Shown: positions 8,554 to 17,710 of the stretch, piece after piece
Layout: every line of letters starts with the position of its first letter
How positions within the stretch are numbered: the first letter of the stretch is position 1
Assembly: GCA_963765375.1 (NCBI GenBank)
Contig: CAVXVZ010000003.1
Coordinates: forward strand, 124,001-188,000
DNA from: Roseiarcus sp963765375
GTDB lineage: Bacteria > Pseudomonadota > Alphaproteobacteria > Rhizobiales > Beijerinckiaceae
DNA length: 64,000 nucleotides
Direction: 5' to 3'
Position numbers and translations under genes: made by a program
The notes under the pieces: generated by a model
What the model was told of the DNA's origin: nothing
Seen by the model: the letters and a program-made list of their open reading frames with translations, nothing else
Databases searched by the model: none

Positions 8554-8569
8554 TACAAGGCGCGTGCCA
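8554..8569 (-). promoter_or_regulatory. Sigma-54 (-24/-12) promoter of glnK-amtB
   Basis: Read on the minus strand, TGGCACG-CGCC-TTGTA matches the RpoN consensus TGGCACG-N4-TTGCW with exact spacing and one deviation in the -12 element (T for C). It would start transcription near 8543, about 87 nt before the glnK ATG. glnK-amtB operons are classically NtrC/RpoN-controlled. A GCAC...GTGC pair at 8635-8659 could be a loose activator site, but its spacing does not fit NtrC well. Confidence 0.75.
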
Positions 8570-8599
8570 TTGCCCGCCGAACGGACTAACGATCTGAAA

Positions 8600-9039
8600 A
8601 GGAATTGGTATTCCGGCCCGATCGGATAACGGTCGCACGCTGGCTTGATCCGATCGTGCGCTTGATGAAGAAATAGGCGCCTATCAATTAATCGTTACTT
8701 GCAAGCTCGGTTCGTTTCTACCTTCAGCGGGAGTTCGCCGCCCCCGACTGGAGGGCCGACGAGCCGACATGGCGAGAATTCCGTCTGCTTTACCCAGCGA
8801 AGGCAGCGTACATCTTCAATTGCGCGCGGCCTGCGATCGCCGGCGATCGTACTTTTGTCTTTCTGGCCAAACCTTCAAGACATCACATGACACTGGTGAC
8901 TATGGAAATGGGTCACTTGCCTGGACATCTGTCGCGGCTTATAGATTCGTTTGGCTATTAGTCATGGCTCCCGAGTGGAATTCCGGGCGGTCGACGGTTT
9001 TGTGCGGACCCGTCGGAGCGTCGGTGAAAGAGTAGGCGG
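8600..9039. other. Intergenic region between glnK promoter and ispH
   Basis: About 440 bp with AT-richer patches and no convincing gene. It must carry the regulatory site for glnK on one side and the ispH-hpnH promoter on the other. I see no strong -35/-10 pair or hairpin for ispH. Confidence 0.5.
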
Positions 9040-9963
9040 ATGAAGATCATTCTGGCTCAGCCCCGCGGGTTTTGCGCCGGGGTCGTCCGCGCGATCGATG
9101 TCGTCGAGCGGGCGCTTATCAAATACGGCGCCCCAGTCTACGTGCGCCACGAGATCGTCCACAATCATCATGTCGTCGAATCGCTCAAGGCGAAAGGCGC
9201 CCGCTTCGTCGAGGACCTGGACGAGGTCCCCGAGGGAGCGGTGACGATCTTCAGCGCTCACGGCGTCTCGCGAAAGGTTGAAATCGAAGCGAAGGCGCGG
9301 TCGCTTCCAACCATCGACGCGACTTGTCCGCTGGTCACTAAGGTGCACAATCAAGGGCGACGGTACATTGCGCAGGGCCGGACCGTGGTCTTCATCGGTC
9401 ATGCCGGCCATCCGGAAGTCGAAGGGACGCTCGGCCAGATCGACGGCGAATTGCATCTCGTCGAAAACGAGGGCGACGTGGAAAGGCTTTCCATCCCCGT
9501 CGGCGAACCGATAGCCTATATCACTCAGACCACGCTGAGCGTTGACGATACCCGGGGCGTCATCGCAGCGTTGCATCGCCGCTTCAGTGATGTCGCCGGA
9601 CCAGAGATTCGTGATATCTGCTACGCGACCCAGAACCGGCAGACCGCGGTGCAGGAGCTGTCGCGGATCGCCGACATCCTCATCGTGGTGGGGGCCCGCA
9701 ACAGCTCCAACTCCAACCGGCTGCGCGAAATTGGTCAGGAGGCGGGCGTTCCGAGCTACCTCGTCGCCGACAGCAGCGAGATTGACGTGGACTGGGTCCG
9801 CAATGCCGGCGTCGTGGGAGTTACGGCTGGCGCATCCGCGCCCGAGGTCGTCGTCGAGGAGGTGGTTCAGACCTTGATGCAGATCGCGCCGTCGGAAGTC
9901 TCGGCTCTCGAGGGGCCCGTGGAGACCGTAAGCTTTCGCCTTCCCGCGGAGCTCACGGGCTGA
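9040..9963 (+). CDS. ispH: 4-hydroxy-3-methylbut-2-enyl diphosphate reductase
   Basis: IspH performs the last step of the MEP pathway, reducing HMBPP to IPP and DMAPP, the precursors of the hopanoid C30 chain. The 307-aa protein has the three [4Fe-4S] cysteines at 12 (PRGFCAGV), 96 (TIDATCPLVTKVH) and 194 (IRDICYATQNRQ), and the active-site SSNSNRL segment. It lies 45 bp upstream of hpnH, probably in one transcript. The link between precursor supply and hopanoid tailoring is common in hopanoid clusters. Confidence 0.96.
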   Translation: MKIILAQPRGFCAGVVRAIDVVERALIKYGAPVYVRHEIVHNHHVVESLKAKGARFVEDLDEVPEGAVTIFSAHGVSRKVEIEAKARSLPTIDATCPLVTKVHNQGRRYIAQGRTVVFIGHAGHPEVEGTLGQIDGELHLVENEGDVERLSIPVGEPIAYITQTTLSVDDTRGVIAALHRRFSDVAGPEIRDICYATQNRQTAVQELSRIADILIVVGARNSSNSNRLREIGQEAGVPSYLVADSSEIDVDWVRNAGVVGVTAGASAPEVVVEEVVQTLMQIAPSEVSALEGPVETVSFRLPAELTG

Positions 9964-10008
9964 ATATGTCGAACAGGTTGATCAACCGGGCTTTGTAAGG
10001 ATTCCTGC

Positions 10009-11166
10009 GTGAGCATACCCCTAAGACAAGTCGCCAGGGTTGGCGCTTATATTGTCAGGCAGCACCTCGCCGGGCGCAAGCGCTATCCGCTCGTGCTGAT
10101 GCTGGAGCCGCTATTCCGGTGCAATCTCGCTTGCGCGGGCTGCGGCAAGATCGACTATCCCGACGCCATCCTCGACAGGAGGATTTCGGTCGCGGACGCT
10201 CTCGGGGCGGTCGACGAGTGCGGCGCCCCGGTCGTCGTCATGGCTGGCGGCGAGCCGCTCCTGCACAAGGAACTGCCGAAAATCGTCCAGGGGGTCATCG
10301 CCCGCAAGAAGTTTGCGATTGTATGCACCAACGCGCTGCTGCTTGAGAAGAAGATCGATCAGTATGCGCCGAGTCCCTACTTCACCTGGTCGATTCATCT
10401 CGACGGCGACCAGGAGATGCACGACAAGTCGGTGTGCCAGCCGGGAGTTTATGATCGGGCGGTTTCGGCGCTGAAGACCGCGAAATCCAAGGGCTTTCGC
10501 GTCACGATCAATTGCACGTTCTTCAACGATGCGGACCCGGAGCGCATCGCCGCCTTTTTCGATACGGTGACCAAGCTCGGCGTCGACGGCATCACCATGT
10601 CGCCGGGTTACGCCTACGAGCGGGCTCCCGACCAGAAGCACTTTCTCAACCGTTCCGCCACCAAGCAGCTGTTCCGGGCGGTATTCAGGCGCGGCGATAG
10701 GGGCCGCAAATGGGCCTTCAGCCAATCAACGATGTTCCTTGACTTCCTGGCGGGCAATCAGACGTACCATTGTACGCCGTGGGGCAACCCGACGCGCACG
10801 GTGTTTGGCTGGCAGCGTCCCTGCTATCTCCTCGGCGAGGGCTACGCCAAGACCTTCAAGGAACTTATGGAGGAGACGGATTGGGATGCATACGGGGTCG
10901 GCAACTACGAGAAATGCGCCGACTGCATGGTTCACAGCGGATTTGAGGCGACGGCGGTGCGCGATACGGTCACGAGGCCGTGGAAGGCGCTCGCGGTCAC
11001 CTTGCGGGGCGTCAGGACCGAAGGGGCGATGGCGCCGGACATCCCGCTCGATCGCCAGCGCCCGGCGACCTACGTGTTCGACAGCAACGTCACCCAGAAG
11101 CTCTCAGAGATTCGCAGGGCCGAGGCCGAGGAAAAGGCCGGGAAGAAGGCCGCGACAGCGGCTTAG
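10009..11166 (+). CDS. hpnH: Adenosyl-hopene transferase HpnH (radical SAM)
   Basis: HpnH joins the 5'-deoxyadenosyl radical to diploptene, the first step of C35 bacteriohopanepolyol side-chain formation. The 385-aa protein has the radical-SAM CxxxCxxC motif at Cys38/42/45 (FRCNLACAGCGK), the GGEPLL motif, and the C-terminal domain with a GNYEKCADCMVHSGFE cluster. Translation starts at a GTG. The last 63 bp overlap the 3' end of hpnG on the opposite strand. Confidence 0.96.
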   Translation: MSIPLRQVARVGAYIVRQHLAGRKRYPLVLMLEPLFRCNLACAGCGKIDYPDAILDRRISVADALGAVDECGAPVVVMAGGEPLLHKELPKIVQGVIARKKFAIVCTNALLLEKKIDQYAPSPYFTWSIHLDGDQEMHDKSVCQPGVYDRAVSALKTAKSKGFRVTINCTFFNDADPERIAAFFDTVTKLGVDGITMSPGYAYERAPDQKHFLNRSATKQLFRAVFRRGDRGRKWAFSQSTMFLDFLAGNQTYHCTPWGNPTRTVFGWQRPCYLLGEGYAKTFKELMEETDWDAYGVGNYEKCADCMVHSGFEATAVRDTVTRPWKALAVTLRGVRTEGAMAPDIPLDRQRPATYVFDSNVTQKLSEIRRAEAEEKAGKKAATAA

Positions 11167-11805
11167 CGCCCTGAACGCGGCCTGGCTGTCGCGAGCCGCC
11201 GCGACAAGCCCGGTGAACTGGCCGGGAGAGCGGAGAAGCTCCCCGAAGACGGCGGCAGCCTTGATCCCGCCGTCGGAGTCCACGGCGTCAAGGAGGAGAG
11301 GCGGCAAGTCGCGTTCCGCCGGGTCGGCGACTGCGCGCAGGATGGCGAAGGGCGTCCGCTGTTTGTGCGCGAAACGGCCGGCGAGCAGGCTTTCCATGTC
11401 GACCGCCGCCGCTCCCCCGGCGATACGCAGATCGGCCTTGGCGCTGGCGGTCGAGACCGGAGAACTGACGGCCGCGATACGCTCGATCGTCACGCCCGTC
11501 CCGGCGTCGGTCAAGCGCCGCGCGAGCGACGACACGACGGCCTCGTCGGCGCCGACGCCCCCCTCGGGCGAGACGACTTCCGCCCCCAGGATGAGATCGC
11601 CAGGACGAAGCCGCGAGTCGAGCCCGCCGCAGACGCCCCAACTAATAACTAAATCAACATGTGTATCTTCCAGCTTGGCGAGTCTGGCCCGAAGGGTCGG
11701 GCCATCGCCGCAGATCGCGAGGCGTCCGGGACCGGAGAGGATCGCCGCCTCGCGCTTCAAGCCGCTGACGATCAGGACGCTCACGGCCGGCGCCGCGGGC
11801 GTCAA
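11104..11805 (-). CDS. hpnG: Hopanoid nucleosidase/phosphorylase HpnG
   Basis: HpnG removes adenine from adenosylhopane to give ribosylhopane (or its phosphate). The 233-aa protein has the purine-nucleoside-phosphorylase fold motifs: SWGVCGGL near residues 55-63, VSPEGGVG, and AAAVDMES for nucleoside binding. The start is uncertain: TTG at 11805 gives this length, while GTG at 11784 is also possible; neither has a strong ribosome-binding site. It follows hpnM by 15-36 bp in the same direction. It is tail-to-tail with hpnH with a 63-bp coding overlap, whereas many clusters place hpnG and hpnH in tandem. Confidence 0.9.
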   Translation of the reverse strand: MTPAAPAVSVLIVSGLKREAAILSGPGRLAICGDGPTLRARLAKLEDTHVDLVISWGVCGGLDSRLRPGDLILGAEVVSPEGGVGADEAVVSSLARRLTDAGTGVTIERIAAVSSPVSTASAKADLRIAGGAAAVDMESLLAGRFAHKQRTPFAILRAVADPAERDLPPLLLDAVDSDGGIKAAAVFGELLRSPGQFTGLVAAARDSQAAFRALSRCRGLLPGLFLGLGPANL

Positions 11806-11820
11806 ATCATCGCCGAACGG

Positions 11821-12453
11821 CTAGCTCCCCAACAGCGTCTCGGTCCGTTCGCGCAACGTCTTCACGAGCGCGTCGGCGCCGCCGCCGCCAGCCAGGATCG
11901 AAGCGAACTCGTCGCGCCGGGTCGCAAGGTCGCTCACGGTTCCGTTGAGGTAGACGTCGATCACCCGGCCCCCGCGAACCAGATAATTGATCTGTATCGT
12001 CCGGCCGCCCGGCTGGACCAGTTTGGTCTTGACGATCTCGCCGCCGCCGCGCGCTTCGGGGCTCGTCTGCGGGTCGACGACAAAGCTCTCGCCCGAATAG
12101 TCGGTGACCTGATGGGCATAGTCGGCGACGAGGAAACGCGCGAAGGCTTCGCGCACCGCGGCCTGCTGGGCGCCCGAGAAGCTGCTCCAGGCGGGTCCCG
12201 CCGCCAGTCTCGTCATGGTCCCGATGTCGAAGGCCGAGTTGATAGCGGGCCCGAAGCGCTGGTCGCGCTGGCGCACGGTGAGGGAGCCCGCCGCCCGGAG
12301 GGTCGGCATCAGCTGCTGGTAATAGGCTTCGATGTGTCGCGCGGCTGGGCTGGACAATTCCGCCAGCGTTGCGGCCGGAGCCCACAACAGAAGGGCCATG
12401 ACGGCCGCGATAAAGGACATGGACGGATACAGGGGAAACTTGAAACCCTTCAT
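11821..12453 (-). CDS. hpnM: MlaC/Ttg2D-family hopanoid-associated phospholipid-binding protein HpnM
   Basis: MlaC-like periplasmic proteins shuttle lipids between membranes; HpnM is the hopanoid-cluster member. The 210-aa product starts with a signal peptide (hydrophobic FIAAVMALLLWAPAATLAE), then an MlaC domain with RFGPAINSAFDIGTMTRLAAG, FLVADYAHQV and YLVRGGRVIDVYLNG. The ATG at 12453 places the signal peptide at the N-terminus; an upstream in-frame ATG would add 23 charged residues. It is the first gene of the hpnM-hpnG pair. Confidence 0.88.
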   Translation of the reverse strand: MKGFKFPLYPSMSFIAAVMALLLWAPAATLAELSSPAARHIEAYYQQLMPTLRAAGSLTVRQRDQRFGPAINSAFDIGTMTRLAAGPAWSSFSGAQQAAVREAFARFLVADYAHQVTDYSGESFVVDPQTSPEARGGGEIVKTKLVQPGGRTIQINYLVRGGRVIDVYLNGTVSDLATRRDEFASILAGGGGADALVKTLRERTETLLGS

Positions 12454-13274
12454 TATCGATATTCCACTTGGCTGGGACGGATGGCCTCTTGGCCGGCCGC
12501 GATGATGGTCTTTTAGGAACACGCTGGCGCGACGTGGCGCGGGCGCTTCTAGCGTGGATTTGGGAATTGAGTCGAGGCTCCGCCACCCCGATGTCGTGCG
12601 TTTTCACGGCACATTCGCATCCGGCGGCGGGGCGGGCTTTTTCAAAGCCAATTCCAAATTTATCAAAATCCAGCCAAGCCGGCCAAAGCCTCGGCCAAAT
12701 CTTTCCAAGAAAAAGGCTTTGATACCCTTGGATTCCCTTGTCAGAAACGAGCCTTTTCAACAGCTTACGCCGACCCCTTGGCCACGTCTTCTTTCTTGGC
12801 GGATTCTTCGCGACCAAGACCATAACAGACATGCACAAAGCGCCCGCAGGAGCGCCTCGGACTCCGGGGCGGCTCGGCCCAACCGCAGTGGCGATCATGG
12901 TGGTCATGCTAAAATGTTATCACGGATTGCAATTTTCCGAAACTGTTTGTTTGCTGAAAAACCTGAGCGTTCTGACGTCCGCAAACGGCGGCATTCTCGT
13001 CAAGATTCGGGCGCCGGCTTGAGGCAACCATCCGGCCGCAGCCGCACTTGGGCGAAACGCGGGCCGCTTCCTCGAACGACAGTGGGTCGCCAAACCAACC
13101 GCGGCGAGGTCGCCGACGGCAATAATTCCAAGGCTTCGATTACACCTGGGGCTCCAAGGCTTCGATTGCGCCTCGGCCGCCGAAGCCGTTGCCGAGCGTG
13201 CCGCGTAACGACATCCGGAACAACGATGGCCGCGTCCGGCTTACAAACTGAAACCTGTATCGACGAGGACGCGC
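12454..13274. other. Gene-free region with repeat A
   Basis: About 820 bp between hpnM and the xanthine-dehydrogenase relic. It contains the hpnM promoter side, dispersed repeat copy A, and low-GC tracts. The frame that is open from 12554 has mixed codon use and no recognisable protein before about 13275. I see nothing else. Confidence 0.55.
12635..12777 (+). repeat. Dispersed repeat of about 130-145 bp, copy A
   Basis: Similar to 36947-37091 along its whole length. The last 50 bp (12728-12777 against 37042-37091) agree at 44 of 50 positions, ending in TTACGCCGACCCC/TTACGCTGACCCC. The unit is AT-richer than its surroundings and rich in CCAAG/CTTGG words. No reading frame is shared between the copies, so it is probably a non-coding interspersed element. 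Confidence 0.7.
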
Positions 13275-14023
13275 AGGATTCCGCTCTGCCGGAGGCGCCC
13301 GGCTCCGGCCGCTCGTTTGGCGCCAATTCGGCCGGCGGCGCCGTGTTTGACGCAGGCATGAGCCTGCACAAGAAAGTCCTGCAGGCGGCCGACTTGCCGC
13401 CCGAGCGCGCCGGATTCGCCGACGGCTTCGTCAAGGCGAACGGAAAATCCTTACGCCTCGCCGATCTCGCGGGGCCGGCAGGACTCACGGCCGACGGCGC
13501 CGCCGAGCCGGGCAATTCGAGAACGCAGTACAGCCAGCATTCCTTCGGCGCCCACTTCGCCGAAGTCGGCGTGAACAGCGTGACCGCCGAGATCCGGTTG
13601 CGCCGGATGCTGGGCGTTTTCGGCGCCGGCCGCATCCTCAACGCCAAGACCGCGCGCTCGCAAGCGATCGGCGGCATGACGTTCGGCGTCGGGGCCGCCC
13701 TGACCGAGGAGGCCGTCATCGACAAGCGATACGGTTATTTCGTGAACCACGATCTCGCCGAATACCATGTCATGGTCCATGCCGACATTCCCGCGATCGA
13801 CGCCGCGTTCATCCCCGAGCTCGATGATCGATCGAGCCCAATGAAGAGCAAGGGTCTCGGCGAACTGGGAATTTGCGGCGCGGGAGCGGCGGTCGCGAAC
13901 GCAGTCTATAACGCCACCGGCCTCCGCATCCGCGACTATCCGCTGACGCTCGACAAGGTCCTGAATGTCTGGGCCGCGAACGGAAGGCCGGAGCGTCAGA
14001 GCTCGGCTGGTTCGACGGGTTAG
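13275..14023 (+). pseudogene. Xanthine dehydrogenase molybdopterin-binding subunit, C-terminal relic
   Basis: From about 13275 the frame matches the C-terminal third of YagR/XdhB-type molybdenum subunits: DSALPEAPGSG, SQHSFGAHFAEVGVNSVTAE, RRMLGVFGAGRILNAKTARS, GELGICGAGAAVANAVYNATG. A normal subunit is about 730-770 aa; here only about 245 residues remain and the N-terminal 480 or so are absent. No FAD- or 2Fe2S-subunit gene is nearby. It is a decayed insert inside the hopanoid block. Confidence 0.8.
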
Positions 14024-14158
14024 CGTTCAGGCGCAAGATTTGGCCGGCTGCGGCCGGAATCGCCGCACGGCGTCCCTTGCGGAATTTCAGACTGAGGCGC
14101 CGCCGCGCCTCGACCCGATTGACAAGACGGCGCGAACCATGGCCTCCACCCGGCTCCC

Positions 14159-16774
14159 ATGGACAGAAACGACAGCGCCTTGATCGTCGCCGCGGTTGCG
14201 CGGGCCGTACGCCTTTCGACCCGTCATGCCCGGTTCATGATTCTGGGCTTCCTCATCGTGGCGGCGTTCGCCGGCGTCTATCTCTCGCGCCACATCGCCA
14301 TCGACACCGACAGCAGCAAGCTCCTGTCGAGCTCGCTTCCCTGGCGCCAGCAGGAGATGCGGCTCAACGAGCTCTTCCCGCAGCGGACCGACCGGATCAT
14401 CGCCGTGGTCGACGCGACGACGCCCGAGGGGGCCGAAGAGGCGGCCGCGGCGCTGGCCAACGCGCTGGCGCCCCAGTCGGACGTGATCCGCACCGTGACC
14501 CGGCCGGACGGAGGCGACTTCTTCGCCCGCAACGGCATTCTCTTCAAGTCCGTCGACGAAGTGCGAAGCGACATGGCCCAGTTGATCAAGGCCGAGCCCT
14601 TCCTCGGCACGCTCGCCGCCGATCCGACACTGCACGGCGTCCTCGGCGCGATCTCGCAATCGATCGAGGGCGTGCGCCTGGGAAAGACGACGCTCGAGGG
14701 CATGAGGCCGGCGGTGACCGCGATCGCCGACGCGCTGGACGCGGTGGCGCAAGGCAAGCATCCCGCCTTTTCCTGGCGGCGGCTGATCACGGGCCATGCG
14801 CCGGAACCCTCCGAGCTGCGCCGGTTCATCAACATCCAGCCGATCCTCAACTACGGCGATTTGCAGCCGGGAGGCCGGGCGACCAAGGCCATCCGCGCGA
14901 CGATCGAGAAATTGGGGCTCACGCCGGAAAACGGGGTCACGGTGCGCCTCACCGGATCGGTCGCGCTCTCGGACGAGGAATTCGCGACCGTCGCCGACGG
15001 CGCCGCCCTGAACGGCGTGGTGACGATCCTCGTCGTTCTCCTGCTGCTGTGGCTCGCGCTCAGGCAGGCCCGGATCGTGCTCGCGGTCCTAGTCAACCTC
15101 GCCGTCGGGCTGACGCTCACCGCAGCGATCGGGCTATGGATGGTCGGAGCCTTGAACCTGATCTCCGTCGCCTTCGCCGTGCTGTTCATCGGTCTCGGGG
15201 TCGATTTCGGCATCCAGTTCAGCGTCCGCTACCGCGCCGAGCGCCATGCGAACCGCGATCTCGGCGAGGCGCTCGAGGCGACGGCGCGCGGGGTCGCGGG
15301 GCCGCTTCTGCTCGCTGCCGCCTCGATCGCGGCCGCCTTCTACTCGTTCTTGCCGACCGCCTATGTCGGTCTCTCGGAGCTCGGATTGATCGCCGGAACC
15401 GGCATGATCGTCGCGTTCCTGACCACCATAACCTTGCTGCCGGCGCTGCTCACGACGCTCAAGCCGGCCGGCGAGCCGGCGCCGGTCGGCTGGGCGGCGC
15501 TCGCGCCGCTCGACCGCTTTCTCGACCGGCGGCGCAACTGGGTCGTCGGCGTGACCCTGGCCGGGGTCATTCTCGGCCTGCCTCTGCTCGGCGGCCTGCG
15601 CTTCGACTTCAACCCGCTCGACCTGCGCTCCAAGGAGGTCGAATCGGTCGCAACGCTGCTCGATCTCATGCGCGATCCCGACACCAGCCCGAACACGATC
15701 GACGTCCTCGAGCCCGACCTCGCCAGCGCCTCCGCCCTGGCCGAAAAGCTGGGCCGACTGCCAGAAGTCGCCAAGGTCCGGACGCTCGAAAGCTTCGTGC
15801 CGAAGGACCAGGGCGAAAAGCTGGCCCTGATCGACGATGCGAGCTTCTTCTTCGAGAACACGCTGACCCCGGAACAGGTCGACCGGGCCCCGACTCCGGC
15901 TCAGACGCTCGAGGCGATCGACAAAACCGCCGCCGACCTTTCCGGCGCGGCCAAAGGCATCGACAGCCCGGCAGCGACGCAGGCGCGCCGCCTGGCGAGC
16001 GTGCTGACCGCGCTGGCCAAGGCGCCTCCAGCCGAAAGAGCGGAAGTGGACAGGGTTCTTTCCACGCCGCTCATCACCACGCTCGGGGAGGTGAAAGATC
16101 TACTGACCGCCGAGCACGTGACGATCGACACGCTTCCGCCGTCGCTCGGGAGCGCCTGGATCGCGGCCGACGGCGAGGTCAGGATCGAGGTCGCGCCGAG
16201 CGGAGACGGCAACGACAACGCGGTCCTCAGGCGGTTCGTCGACGCGGTCCGAACGGTCGCGCCGCAGGCGTCCGGAACGCCGATCTTCATCGTCGAAGCC
16301 GCGGCGACGATCGTCAAGGCCTTTCTGCAGGCGGCGGTCTGGTCGGCGGCGTCGATTGCGCTCATCCTTTTTGTGACCCTGCGGCGCTGGCTCGACGTCG
16401 GGCTGACGCTAGCGCCGTTGATGGTCGCCATCGTGGTCACGCTCGAGATTTGCGTGGCGATCGGTCTGCAGCTCAACTTCGCCAACATCATCGCCCTGCC
16501 GCTCCTGCTGGGCGTCGGCGTCGCCTTCAAGATCTACTACGTCATGGCGTGGCGGGCGGGGGAGACGAATTTTCTCCAGTTGAGCCTGACGCGAGCCGTG
16601 TTCTTCAGCGCCTGCGCGACCGCCACCGCCTTCGGCAGCCTGTGGTTCTCGCACCATCCGGGCACCTCGAGCATGGGCAAGCTGATGGCGCTCTCGCTGG
16701 TGACGACGCTTTCCGCCGCGGTCCTGTTCCAGCCGGCCCTCCTGGCGACCCAGCGGAAGACCCATTCGGACTGA
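14159..16774 (+). CDS. hpnN: Hopanoid-associated RND transporter HpnN
   Basis: HpnN exports hopanoids toward the outer membrane. The 871-aa protein has the MMPL/RND layout: a first membrane helix (FMILGFLIVAAFAGVYLSR, about 24-42), a large periplasmic loop with DTDSSKLLSSSLPWRQ, a five-helix bundle around 275-430 including the GLGVDFGIQFSVRYRAERHA motif, a second loop, and a second bundle near 725-865 with LPLLLGVGVAFKIYYVMAWR. The length is normal for the family. It precedes mlaA on the same strand, with a 186-bp gap. Confidence 0.94.
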   Translation: MDRNDSALIVAAVARAVRLSTRHARFMILGFLIVAAFAGVYLSRHIAIDTDSSKLLSSSLPWRQQEMRLNELFPQRTDRIIAVVDATTPEGAEEAAAALANALAPQSDVIRTVTRPDGGDFFARNGILFKSVDEVRSDMAQLIKAEPFLGTLAADPTLHGVLGAISQSIEGVRLGKTTLEGMRPAVTAIADALDAVAQGKHPAFSWRRLITGHAPEPSELRRFINIQPILNYGDLQPGGRATKAIRATIEKLGLTPENGVTVRLTGSVALSDEEFATVADGAALNGVVTILVVLLLLWLALRQARIVLAVLVNLAVGLTLTAAIGLWMVGALNLISVAFAVLFIGLGVDFGIQFSVRYRAERHANRDLGEALEATARGVAGPLLLAAASIAAAFYSFLPTAYVGLSELGLIAGTGMIVAFLTTITLLPALLTTLKPAGEPAPVGWAALAPLDRFLDRRRNWVVGVTLAGVILGLPLLGGLRFDFNPLDLRSKEVESVATLLDLMRDPDTSPNTIDVLEPDLASASALAEKLGRLPEVAKVRTLESFVPKDQGEKLALIDDASFFFENTLTPEQVDRAPTPAQTLEAIDKTAADLSGAAKGIDSPAATQARRLASVLTALAKAPPAERAEVDRVLSTPLITTLGEVKDLLTAEHVTIDTLPPSLGSAWIAADGEVRIEVAPSGDGNDNAVLRRFVDAVRTVAPQASGTPIFIVEAAATIVKAFLQAAVWSAASIALILFVTLRRWLDVGLTLAPLMVAIVVTLEICVAIGLQLNFANIIALPLLLGVGVAFKIYYVMAWRAGETNFLQLSLTRAVFFSACATATAFGSLWFSHHPGTSSMGKLMALSLVTTLSAAVLFQPALLATQRKTHSD

Positions 16775-16960
16775 GGGCCGGCCGGCCAGCGAGCGCAAAA
16801 GATGAATGGAGTGTGGCAAAAGGGTGATAGTCGTTCGGCTGCCGCTCTGTTAACCTTGTCCCGCGTCGGGTCTGGATTCTTCATGATTCGGAGCCGCAAC
16901 TCCGCCCTCGGACGGGCGGAGATTACGGGTCGCGCGGGCAATCGGGGGAATCAGCAACGC

Positions 16961-17698
16961 ATGGGTGGCCGCGGAAGTTGGGCTGCACTGATGGCCGCGT
17001 CGGCGCTGGCGGGACTCGTCAGCGCCTGCGCGGGCGTTCCGCGGGACGCCTCGCTGCCGATCGACGACCCCAACGAGCAGTGGAACCGCGGCGTTCTCCG
17101 CGTGAACCAGACGGTGCTCGACCCGGCGTCCAACGTGGTCAAGACGGTGCCTGGGCCAATTCGCGACCGGTTGCAAGACTTGGATGCGAACCTGAAGGAG
17201 CCGCGGGTCTTCGCCAACAACATCCTTCAGGGCCGCTTCAACGCCGCCGGCATCACCCTTGGCCGTATCGTCTTCAATACGACTTTCGGCCTCGGCGGAT
17301 TGTTCGATGTCGCCACGGCGGGGGGACTGCCCCAACAGAGCGGCGATTTCGGCCAGACCATGTTCGTCTACGGCGTTCCCGCCGGCACCTTTGTGGAGAC
17401 GCCTTATTATGGCCCCTCGACGCAGCGCGATTCGGTCGGCGGGGCGGTGGATACGGTGCTTGATCCGGTCGGCTGGGTGATGGGCGGGATCTTGATCGGC
17501 TGGCCGTGGTCCGTCGGCGCGGGCGCCTTGGGGGCGACAGCGCATCTGGCCCAATGGCAGGAGGCCGAGAACTCCTCGATCGATTTCTACAGCTTCCTGC
17601 GCTCCAGCTGGTATCAGACCCGCCGGGCCCAATTGCGCGAGGCCCTCGGTCTGCCTCCCGAAGCCGAATCGCCCGCCACCGCCGGACCGTCCCGGTAA
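16961..17698 (+). CDS. mlaA: MlaA (VacJ) family outer-membrane lipoprotein
   Basis: MlaA removes phospholipids from the outer leaflet and passes them to MlaC. The 245-aa product from the ATG at 16961 has a lipoprotein signal peptide with lipobox (ALAGLVSAC), then the MlaA domain (DPNEQWNRGVLRVNQ, FANNILQGRFNAAGITLGRI, GGLPQQSGDFGQTMFVYGVP, GPSTQRDSVGG). The in-frame upstream ATG at 16802 would bury the signal peptide. With HpnM and HpnN it forms a lipid-trafficking set beside the hopanoid genes. Confidence 0.9.
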   Translation: MGGRGSWAALMAASALAGLVSACAGVPRDASLPIDDPNEQWNRGVLRVNQTVLDPASNVVKTVPGPIRDRLQDLDANLKEPRVFANNILQGRFNAAGITLGRIVFNTTFGLGGLFDVATAGGLPQQSGDFGQTMFVYGVPAGTFVETPYYGPSTQRDSVGGAVDTVLDPVGWVMGGILIGWPWSVGAGALGATAHLAQWQEAENSSIDFYSFLRSSWYQTRRAQLREALGLPPEAESPATAGPSR

Positions 17699-17710
17699 AC
17701 GCGACTGTGG

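Noticed and set aside
8635..8659. GCAC...GTGC pair upstream of glnK as an NtrC site
   Set aside because: The arms are about one helical turn too far apart for the NtrC consensus; kept only as a remark.
8769..9035. 88-aa open frame just before ispH
   Set aside because: Codon use is not GC-ending, there is no ribosome-binding site or domain, and it sits in the regulatory region.
12554..13274. N-terminal part of a 489-aa open frame
   Set aside because: Contains repeat A and mixed codon use; only the last third is a recognisable protein, so the start at 12554 is not real.
14077..16827. 916-aa open frame
   Set aside because: Arg-rich shadow of hpnN in another frame.
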